The notes beneath the pieces are model-generated. The model saw only the letters and a program-made list of their open reading frames with translations. It made no database searches and had not been told where the DNA came from. Shown here piece by piece: positions 54,877 to 64,000 of a stretch of 64,000 nucleotides of DNA. The position numbers and the translations under genes were made by a program. This DNA comes from Diphasiastrum complanatum (lineage: Eukaryota; Streptophyta; Lycopodiopsida; Lycopodiales; Lycopodiaceae): positions 21,911,805-21,975,804 of the forward strand of contig CM055111.1 in assembly GCA_029204225.1 (NCBI GenBank). The letters run 5' to 3'. Every line of letters starts with the position of its first letter. The first letter of the stretch is position 1.

Positions 54877-56180
54877 TGTTCCTAAACTCTCTAAAAACCT
54901 ATTATCAGTAAGTAGAATCACTAATTTAGCTCATAGGGTAGAGTTTGGGTCATCAATAGAGAAAATAAGGTCCTTGCACTCGGCAAGAGACATGGATACT
55001 TATATAGATTGGCACATTGTTATTCTGATACTGGTCGAGTCTGAAAACCTCTGTTCTTGTCAATAAAGCATTACTATGGCATCAAAGATTAGGAAACTTG
55101 AATCATACATCTGTATTGAACATGTCCAAACAATCCCTAGCACTTGATCTCGACTATCCAACCGACAAAGTCAACCACCCTATCTGTCATAGCTGCATCC
55201 TTGGAAAGTAGACTAGGATTCCCTTTAGATCGAGTCATAGGCATGCAACAAAAGATCTATTAGACGTTGTTCATTCATATATATGTGGTCCAATGCAATT
55301 CCACCATTGCGTGATGCAAAGTATTTTATTACCTTCATTGACGAATATTCTAGAAGAACAGTTGTTTATTTCATGAAGCATAAATTGGAGGCTTTCAAAA
55401 TCTCTCAACAATTCAAAGAGCGTGTAAAAAATGAAATTGGTAAAAGAATTAAAGCAATGAGGTCCGACAACGGGGGTGAATATATCTCTACCCGAACTCA
55501 AAGAGTATTGCCTTAACAACGACATTGGGCAACAATACATTACCTCCTATTCACCTCAATAAAATGGACTTGTTGAGAGAAAGAATAGAACCTTAGTCAA
55601 ATAGGCCAAGTGTATGCTTGCGCATGCGACATTGCCATAGTCCTTCTGGGCTGAAGCTGTTTTCACTACAGCTTATATTCAGAACAGATGTCCTACTAAA
55701 GGTCTCTCAGACAAAATGTCATATGAAGTTTGGATAGGCTCCAAACCATCATTATCAAACTTACGAGTTCTTGGATGTATCGCTTATGCGCAAATTCCGC
55801 ATGATCTCACAAAGAAGCTCGAGATCCAGAGTATAGAATCTATTTTCATCAGCTACACTACTTCAAAAGATGCTTATAAGCAGTATGATCCTATCGAGTC
55901 GAAGATATTCACTAGTCGAGATGTCATCTTCATCGAAGATTAGTTTATCGACCTCAAAGGTAAGAGCAAAGCTCATATAGCCAAACTATGAAACTCTCCG
56001 AGTTATTGAACTTTCCAGTTCTCTAGTTGTCTATTCCTATTGAAGGTCCTAGCTCGTCTACTCCAAACGAATAGTCTTTTGCAAATTGAATCCTCAATGG
56101 AGGTGGGTCATCAATATTCTAATCATTAATTGCCCCCTAAGATAAGGGTTGTAGGGTGAAGGGTTTAGGTTTATAGAGCA
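54877..56180 (+). pseudogene. Copia-B pol remnant (right arm)
   Basis: Sense-strand mirror of 49540-50843: pre-integrase 55008-55211, integrase core 55283-55516 with RSDNGGEY, and 55716-55943 ('SYEVWIGSKPSLSNLRVLG'). Carries 'LEIQ' and 'KDAY', the variants shared with the copy at 16.5-17.7 kb. Confidence 0.83.
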
Positions 56181-56269
56181 AGGGTTTTAATATTTAGGAT
56201 ATGGGGTTGGTTGACTTATGTTATACTCCTTTTCTTCTAAATGTTACATTGTTGAGTAAGGTTAAGAAT

Positions 56270-57215
56270 GTCCTTTTGGAAAGTCGCATGGGAGGTAGCC
56301 CAACTATCAATCCACCAAGTGTCCTTTGAGTTGCTTTTGCTTGTTGGAGTGGATATAGATGCCATCAAAGATGAGATCTCCTCATCTCCATCCTCTTCAT
56401 ATGCAAGGTTCCCTTGTTTGTCCTCCTCCTCTTTTGCTCTTAGCCTCTTGTAGCATTCGGATGCATAATGCCCCTTCTTTCCACAAAAGAAGCATTTTTG
56501 TTTTGACTTGTCCTTTGAGCTTGATGCATCATCCTCTTCTTTAGCCTCCTTTGGATGCTTCTTCTTCCATTGGTCTTCTTTTTGCCCTTGAATGAGAAAT
56601 TGGCTTTCTCATCACCATCCTGCAAAGACAAGGAACTCATCCTAGATTTTGCATGGAGCATCCTACACTCTTTAGCCACTAATACACTATGAAGTTTTTC
56701 TATAGTTGGCAAAGTGTCTTGGATGGCAAAACTTTGGACCAAATTTGCAAAGTCATCTCCTAGACCATTCAGGACAATTTGTACAAGCTCTCCATCATGA
56801 ATCTTCTCTCCAATGGAAGCCAACTCCCTATTTAGAGACTTGTTTTCGAGTACATAATCTTGTGCACTCTCCTCACTTCTCCTCATGCTTTGCAGAATCT
56901 GATTCCTAAGCATTAGAATCCCCAAAGTGTTACTAGATTCATAGATTGATTTTAAAGACTCCCAAGCCTCTTTAGCACTCATGCTAATACTTCTCTCAAC
57001 AAATCATTCATCTTCACACAAATAAGTGCAAGCCAAGATCTCTTCTTGTATGTAGCTAACTCATGTACACCTAGAGGTTCATCTTCATCTTCAATCAAGA
57101 ACTCATAAAGTTATTGGAGCACCAAAAGTGACTCCATCCTAACCTTCCAAACAACATAATTTGTATAATTCAATCTCTCACTAGCTTCTAGAAGGTATGC
57201 TCCAGCAGATCCCAT
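56270..57215 (-). pseudogene. Copia-A gag and protease remnant (right arm)
   Basis: The gag ATG is at 57213-57215 on the minus strand. A stop interrupts 'LLVLQ*LYEF' near 57113, and the long frame 56440-56982 ends in the one-base deletion before the zinc knuckle, the same lesion as at 16097. The protease again reads DSWASSH. Confidence 0.83.
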
Positions 57216-57987
57216 CTTACTAGTGACTTCTAAAACAAGAAATAGATTTGATTGACTTGAAACTCACAAAGGTCTCACACTTGCAATGTTTCACTCAAAT
57301 TTGATTTCTAATCCAATAAATGGACTTATAATCACATTTCTATCACTCCCTCACAAAGTCGAAATGAAAATAAGATGAAGTGAAAACTCTTTTCAATCAA
57401 ATCTTGCCAAGAAATGGATTTGATTGTCTCTAGAAGCTCACTAAGGTCTCTTTCTTGTAGTGTCTCACTCAAATTAGATTCCTAATCCAACAAATGGACT
57501 TATAATATCAGCTCTAGCACTCCCTCACAAAGTTGGAATGAAGATAAGATGACGTGATCTTGCCAATTTTGGCTATTTTTGGACAATAACATGACTAACT
57601 CTTCATCACACTTTTTAATGTACTTTCAAGACCTGTAAAACAAGTTTAGAGGACCTGACTTCAGCCTAGATTAATTAGATCTCATGACCCTAAGTCAAAT
57701 CTAATCAATGGGACTCAATCTTGGTAGCTTATTTTAAGATTTCCACCAAAAATTACATCAAAAGCTCACAAATTGAATTTTTGTGGATCAAATGATTACC
57801 ATGCATTAAATGCAGGTTCAGAGGTGCCCACACGTGGACAGTACGGATTTGGACCCCTACCAATTTTGGGATCAAATCTCTTCACCAAAATCAAAATTCT
57901 AGCTTGCCCTCTCAATACTAGTTTTTAGCACCAAAACTTGCTAAAAATGGATTTGCTTTTGATAAATGGCTTATGCTCTTGTACTTG
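57216..57987 (-). other. Copia-A untranslated leader (right arm)
   Basis: Mirror of 47731-48502, with scattered substitutions; no gene. Confidence 0.55.
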
Positions 57988-57999
57988 CCTCTGATACCA
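57988..57999 (-). other. Primer-binding site, tRNA-iMet type (right arm)
   Basis: On the minus strand TGGTATCAGAGG follows the LTR end at 58000. Confidence 0.88.
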
Positions 58000-58681
58000 T
58001 GTGAAAGTACTATACTTTAGGACCATAAATGGATCTACAAAAGATCCACAAGAGTGTTTGGATGCTTGCTTAACAATCTATCAAAAAACTAGACACAGAA
58101 AAGTTGATCTAGATTGGCAATTTGACAAACAACAAGCATTAACAATCAAAAGCATTGATCAACATGGAAATACGGTCCCACACATGTGTACTACAGGCTG
58201 TAGTACGGCCTTAAACCTGAGAAACAAGTAGAAATTGATTTGGTTTCATTTGGATCACAAAAACTCAATGTACATAGTGAACTAGCTTGAGATTGCCAAT
58301 GAGCTCCAAAAATATTCTATCTTCTAACTATGGGAGCTTGGAATACATAGCAAATTCGACTTCCTTCTTGAAGTTAGGTGGATTTCCAGCATGTAATAAG
58401 GAAGTTAATTCACCCTTCTTGCCCTAAAATGAAACCTAGATCCTAGACTTATGCTTGGTAGGTAGCTAGTTGGTCAAATTTTCACCTTAGACTTAGGTGT
58501 AGGTCCTATAAAGTAGGGATGACCACCAAATAGACATGACCAACTCTCTTGAATTGAATTAACCTACATTAGGAGTGGGTTTCCACGTGGCATCTTGGCC
58601 TTCCATGTGTGGAACCCAATTATACACAATATTTGCAAAGTTCTACATGGCTAGATTTGCCAAAATAGGCTATTTTTCACA
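58000..58681 (-). repeat. Copia-A 5' LTR, 682 bp (right arm)
   Basis: TGTGAAA...TTTCACA on the minus strand, the same length as 47037-47718. The two differ by a small number of substitutions, although as mirrored 5' LTRs they do not date the insertion the way a 5'/3' pair would. Confidence 0.85.
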
Positions 58682-59999
58682 AAAAACTTCAGCAAAATCA
58701 CCATGCAAAGAATTTCCACAAGTATAGTACATAAAATTAGGGAATCAATTTACGCTTTTTTAAAATTTTACTCACAAAATTTCCAAAATTTCAAACAGAC
58801 ATAACTTGAGCTACAATGAACCTATAAATCACAATACAAAGAGAGACCAAGTGACCCAGAAGCTTGACATGTCACCTACGACCTCAGCTTACAGAGCCAC
58901 ATAAAATATGTAGTAGGACGCACTTTCAAAGAGAGGTTTCATGCAGAATCAACCAAATACCAACCTGGCACCCAAAGAGACATTACCAACAGTCTTAAAA
59001 AGTTTATTAGACTTCCGTGAAGCCTTCACTCAAGTCAAGGGATGTAGTATGGGCTGAGAATGAAGATTTTTCAACTTGTGGGAGGGTGCTTTAGCAATAA
59101 ACTTCATAGAGACGGAACACAAGCCTCTGATCACCAATTTACAGGCCTGATAGCTTGTTGGGATGGCCAGGAGGAGTATAAATAAAGATGGATTGACTTC
59201 ATGCATGATTCTCTTGTGGATTTCTAGCCATAAATCCCCCAAGAACCATTTCAAAAAACAATTTTTAGTCTTTTCAGGCCATCCTACACCCTCAATTCTC
59301 TAAAGTCTTTGCTCTAACTTCATGGACAGCTTCAAAAGATATTGATTAATCTGTGAAGAAATATGAATCATTAAAATCCAACCTAATCTCTTGTTCTTTG
59401 GTTGTGGAAGACAACACAATTTACACCATTGGCAATGTAGAAAATCAACATCTACTTAATGAAAGAGATGCACACTTATTAAGAACTTGATCAAACAGGA
59501 GAATAGTGTCCATATTGGATGCTTCACTATTTCTTACGTCAATTTTGTACATCAAGATATAACTAGAACATGAAGAACCAAATAGAATTGAAATGAAATG
59601 ATTCCACCATGCTTCCAACTCTGAACTCTTTGGAAACTAATAGCAACCAAACAATAAATGTCTGTGATGACCACTTGCTTGCTTGTCTCCTCCATCTTTG
59701 TCCTTTCTTGATATGTCTCCACCATAAAACTCCATGAATGCACCTCCATCTCCATCTTGCCAAAAGATGTCATCATCACTTGATGACTTGATCATGAATG
59801 AGTGATACAAAAGTTTCATTTCCATCAGCAAAGCCAGCCAAGATTTCTAGTACAACTTTAACATCAATATGATGCAAAACAATGTAGCTAGTTTCACCAT
59901 ATCTTGACAATTTGCACACATTCACATGAAATTGCTCATACATGAGATAGAACAAGCAAAGTAAACTTGAACAACACTTGATTGCTGCTTCTTTGAACT

Positions 60000-61640
60000 T
60001 ACTTGAGTCTTAAAATACTTGCAAAAATAGATCCAAAACATCTTTGCCAATTGACTCTCCTTTGATGCTCTTGACAGCTCCAATTTGCCACCTTACCTTT
60101 TGTCTTGTTGAAGCCCTTTGAGATCAACCTCTTGATCATCAACTTGACCATCAAAGTCATTGAACAAACTTTGTTTTCCAGATTCATTACTTGATGTAAA
60201 ATCATGAAAATGTCCATCCACTTGCATAGCATCATCTACACAAGAAGAATCATCAAAACATGTGAGAAAAGCAAAATGAGTCACTTCCACTTGCTTACCC
60301 TTCTCATCATATGTGAGCCTTGAAGGTGTTTGCCTTTGCCTTGATGTCCTCCTTGGCTTTTGACTTGATGAAGGTCCTTCATCATCACCATCTGAAGTAG
60401 TATCCATGTCATCACCATCGAGAATGTTAGATCCATCCACAACATCATTACTTGAAGACACCTTTGGAATGTTCCCCTCATCAAAAATGACATCTCTTTC
60501 AATAATCACCTTATTAGTACTAGGAATGTAAACCTTATAGGCTTTAGTCACCTCACTATATCCAGCAAATATACATTTCCTTGAAGATGGATCCTCCTTT
60601 GTCCTATCCTCAAGAGCTATATTGACATAGCAAGTGCATCCAAAAGTTCTAAAAACCTTGACACTCGGCCTTTTCTTGAATAGCATCTTAAAAGGTGTTC
60701 TTCCATCCAATATAGCACTCGACCACCTATTGCATATAAAGTCAGCACACAAGAAAGCTTGATCCCAAAATGGTTTTGGAATATTAGCTGCTAACCTCAT
60801 GGCTTTGGCGCTTTCACATAAAGTTCTATTCTTCCTCTCGGCCACTCCATTTTGTTGTGGTCTCCTTGGAGTCTTGTGTACTCCCTCTTGATCACATGCT
60901 CATCACAAAAGGCCTTGAACTTGGTTGAGATATACTCACCACCATTGGCACTTGATCTTTGTAGAGAGTTGGTTCTCTCTTGCATTCTTGAACTTGACAA
61001 AGACATCATACACTTCATCTTTGCTCTTTAGTAGATAGATCCAACAAAATATACTAAAATCATCAATGAAAGTTACATACATCTTATCTCCACTATTGCT
61101 ACTTGTAGTAATTCCCTGAATATCTGAATGTACAACTTGAAAAGTCTTTATAGATCTATTATAAGGTAGACTACGTGACTTTGTAAAAGCACAAGACTCA
61201 CAAACATGCTTGATGCTAGTTAAAGAACTTGGAAGACCAATCACAACTTGCTAGGCTAGCCATTTCCTCCAATGACTTGAAGTTGAGGTGCCCCATCCTC
61301 TTATGCCAAACTTCTTGAATAGGTAGTTGCTCACTTGCAACACATCCAACTTGGTTAGCAATAACACAAGCATCTAGTTTGAATAACTTCCCTTGTCTTT
61401 TACCTTTTGCAATCAAGACATCCTTCCTTTTAATCATACAAGTAGTTTAAATTGATCATGCTGAAAATGCAATCTTACAGTTGTGAGTACTATTGTCACC
61501 AAGATGAACAAATTTCTTCGTGCTGCAAGGCATGTAGGAGTTGAAAAACTCACATTGATTGGTCATGTGTTGAGTTGCTCCAGAATTCAGAAACCATGAA
61601 TTATCCAAAAATGCGCTTTGATCTTTAAACCATAAATGCG
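60000..61640 (-). pseudogene. Copia protease-integrase-linker remnant (right arm)
   Basis: Minus strand: linker and integrase C-term 60093-60845 (250 codons), integrase 60936-61244, gag-pre-integrase 61216-61437 (intact where the left arm has a stop), protease near 61500-61610. The second catalytic Asp of integrase is again replaced ('SANGGEY'). Confidence 0.85.
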
Positions 61641-61749
61641 CCTTCGTCCACTTCGACCTGGGGAGATGATGAAACTGTGTTTCCTATGTACAATTTATAT
61701 GGTAAGTTTTGATCAAGCTAGATTTTCCAATTTTTGGCAATTTCTCACA

Positions 61750-62207
61750 CTACACAACAATCTTTACATGTGTGGAATCATGACATACAAGCTTAGATGC
61801 CTTCTACAAACTAGAATCACCAATATGAAGAGAGAAGAGATAGAAGAAGATGATATGATAGAAAAAGAAAGTTCTCCAAACATCAAGAAAAAACTTGATT
61901 GCTTTCTCCACACTCGTACAACTATATATTGCAGAAAATATGTCATTTGGCCACTTGCCAATTATTAGTAGTACTTTCCAAGTACTTACCAGAAACCTAG
62001 TTAATCAAGTGACTAGTTTCAATGTATCTAGTTACGAAAAGTCATTTGGTCCAAATCCGAGCTTGACTTATCAAATAATTTTCAAAAATAGCAACATTAC
62101 TATTTTTAAAAATTATTTACGTAAAAAAATGTTCGTCTAAGTTTACTTCTACCTTTGCCCTCCAAGTTGCCAAATTAAACCAACTAAACTAGTTGACATT
62201 TTTCACA
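61750..62207 (-). repeat. LTR C, inverted
   Basis: TGTGAAAAA start at 62207 on the minus strand, after a PPT at 62208-62217. Confidence 0.55.
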
Positions 62208-62664
62208 CTCCCTCTTCAACTAGTTTTACCACACAACTTTTCAAGAATGATCTCCATTCTAAAAAAAAGACCTCCTCTCAATGCTTTTGTAATGTTCAAA
62301 ATAGAAACATTCATAATTGATATAGATAATAGTGTCCAGGTTGGATGCTTCACTATTTCTTACATCCGAATATAAAGATGAAACTAGTACATGAAGAACA
62401 AAATAAAATGAAAATGTTATAATTCCTCCATGCTTCCACCTTCGATATCTCTGAAAAATAGTAGCAACCAAGTAATAAATGTGAGTGATCAACAAATACT
62501 TGCAAGCCTTCTTCATATTTCACTTCATGTAAAGTGTGAAAGAATCAACTAGTTTCATCATATTTACTATATTTTCATATTTGGCATATTGAGGCCAACT
62601 TTGTTTTTAGACTTAAAGATTGACTTTTCAAAGTTCATTAGTCTAAATGTCATTCGAATGAACA

Positions 62665-63105
62665 TCCATTTCATGAAGACAACCATCCATTTGCATACCA
62701 TCATCTACACAAGAAGATGTGCCAAAATATGTGAAAAAATAAAATTTGTACCTTCCACAACTTGCGTACCCTTTTCATCATATGTAAGCCTTGATGGCTT
62801 TGTCATTTGCCTTGAGGATATTCTTAGGACTTGAATTGGCATCTCAAAAACCACCATCCAAAAAACCACCTTCATCACCATCAAAAATATTAGATTCATC
62901 AGCATCAACAACATCAAGCTTATCCCCATTTTTCTCTTCAAAGATAACATCCATAGAAATGTGAACTTTCTTTGAATTAAGAATGTAAAATCTATAAGCT
63001 TTTCTTACTTCACTATAGCCAAAAAAAATCCCCTTAAAGGATTGAGTTGACATAGCAAGTACTACCAAAGGTCTTCAATGCTTGATGATTGTCTTCTTAT
63101 AAAAA
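62665..63105 (-). pseudogene. Copia integrase C-terminus/RT-linker remnant
   Basis: Same remnant as at 388-834, with 'FYILNSKK' and 'DEGGFLDGGF' variants. Confidence 0.75.
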
Positions 63106-63537
63106 AGTGTTACATCCATGTCCTATATATAGGATTTGGTATAATCCTAGACTTGGATACATGGTACTCTAGCACTTGATATTATTGGTTATGCCACATT
63201 ATTAGGGAAAAGGCTAGTAATGTAATTAATAACCTTGTGAGGGCCCAAACACAATTATTGTAGCTAGTATATGGTTTAGGATTGCTAATGCATGTGTAGA
63301 GTATCAATAAAAATGGAAAGCACTTTAAGGGAGTTTTAGATTTGCATGGGCACATGAATAGGGAGGCTTGGGGCTTATATAAGGCTTGTAGAAACTCGCC
63401 CAATTCCATTTTTTATTTTGGTGCTTTCATTGTCATTTTCTCTCTCTCTCTCCGACACTTGTCTCCTTTTGCAAGTTTTTTCACAACTCTGGTTACATAC
63501 TGCTGTAAAACACCTAATAGACCTCCTTAGTGGACTA

Positions 63538-63985
63538 TGTGAGAAATTGTCAACTAGTTTGCTATTTTGGTCATATTTGTTTATTTGGCAATTGAGGCCA
63601 ATTTACATATTAGACTTAGAGATAGTCATTTCAAAGTTATTTTAGTTCAAATGTTTTTGAATTACCACTTTTAGAAAGTGAGGAAAAATGTAGGAGCTCA
63701 AGTTTTGTAGATTCAAATTTGAATGTCGGAGACATTGAATCTAGTCTACATTAATTGTAGGGTTTTTGATATGGAGGAAAACCAAGATCATTAATGAGGC
63801 ATGGAACTGTTATATATAGCTATACACATGTGGGAAGAGAAGTACTCTCTCTCTCTCTCTCTCTCTCTCATCTCATTTCATGCTTATACATGAGTTCTCT
63901 TGGGTTCATCTATCCATTGGTGCACTATTTTGGTGATATCTTGAAATCGTGTGTGTAGAATATGTCAAGGATTCTAGATCATTCA
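63538..63985 (+). repeat. LTR A copy
   Basis: TGTGAGAAATTG start at 63538, TATA-like 'tatatatagc' near 63812 and a (CT)n tract at about 63845-63868. The window ends shortly after it. Confidence 0.6.
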
Positions 63986-64000
63986 AGATACAATCCATGT

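Larger units (their letters stand above)
54877..64000 (-). repeat. Right arm of large palindrome (continues past window)
   Basis: Reverse complement of 41718-50843 and still matching at the last base of the window, so the total arm length is unknown and at least 9.1 kb. Confidence 0.9.
58682..64000 (-). mobile_element. Copia-derived R block in right arm (continues past window)
   Basis: Minus-strand R block: non-coding tail 58682-60000, pol remnant 60000-61640, LTR C, linker remnant, LTR A, and start of the region leading to LTR B. It retains sequence around 62550-62610 and 63140-63280 that is deleted from the 1 kb and 29-30 kb copies. Confidence 0.8.

Noticed and set aside
1-64000. CRISPR array, bacterial defence island or phage content
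   Set aside because: No spaced short direct repeats, no cas-like or phage genes; all repeated content is retrotransposon and microsatellite.
1-64000. tRNA or rRNA genes
   Set aside because: The only tRNA-related sequences found are LTR primer-binding sites (4579, 33623, 47719, 57988); no cloverleaf was noticed.

Overview
The window is nuclear DNA from a higher plant. Three things point there: nepenthesin-type aspartic protease genes, Ty1/copia retrotransposon remnants with a tRNA-iMet-type primer-binding site, and an AT-rich, repeat-dominated background. A large-genome seed plant, possibly a gymnosperm, would fit, but the species cannot be named from the sequence. No bacterial-style operon, CRISPR array, tRNA or rRNA is visible.

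Only one host gene family looks substantially intact: an aspartic protease (A1, nepenthesin-like) present twice, at about 9.6-11.3 kb and 38.6-40.3 kb, on the + strand. Its neighbourhood is duplicated with it. Positions 1-15565 and 29020-44616 are collinear and nearly identical, a direct duplication with a period of about 29.05 kb. Inside each unit the order is: inverted copia-derived block (LTRs plus RNase H); degenerate Retrotrans_gag-type gag on + with a gypsy-like LTR and tRNA-Asp-type PBS on -; copia pol (+); a second copia gag-protease region (-); (TG)n(AG)n microsatellite; protease promoter, probable 5' UTR intron and gene; then a copia-derived block in + orientation.

Everything else is retrotransposon material in inverted arrangements. 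One palindrome is centred near 52.86 kb. Its arms run from about 41.7 to 50.84 kb and from 54.88 kb to the window end, with a 4.0 kb loop. Each arm carries, from the loop outward, a copia-B pol fragment, a copia-A gag, a 682-bp LTR with PBS, and a 5.8 kb copia-derived 'R block'. The loop holds copia-B gag/protease, a spacer with clustered repeats, and a fragment of an endoplasmin (HSP90/GRP94) gene. A smaller palindrome is centred near 26.88 kb, with arms 21.79-25.47 kb and 28.29-31.85 kb. Between them, 15566-21774 is an inverted copy of 50.84-57.09 kb and shares private variants with the right arm of the large palindrome. The history therefore includes inversion and deletion as well as tandem duplication, unless parts are assembly artefacts.

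All recognised retroelement genes are broken by frameshifts, stops, deletions or substituted catalytic residues. The main biological points are the recent duplication of the protease gene, the out-of-frame secretion-signal reading frame in both protease copies, the large palindromes, and the captured chaperone fragment. I did not find a convincing new multi-gene system.
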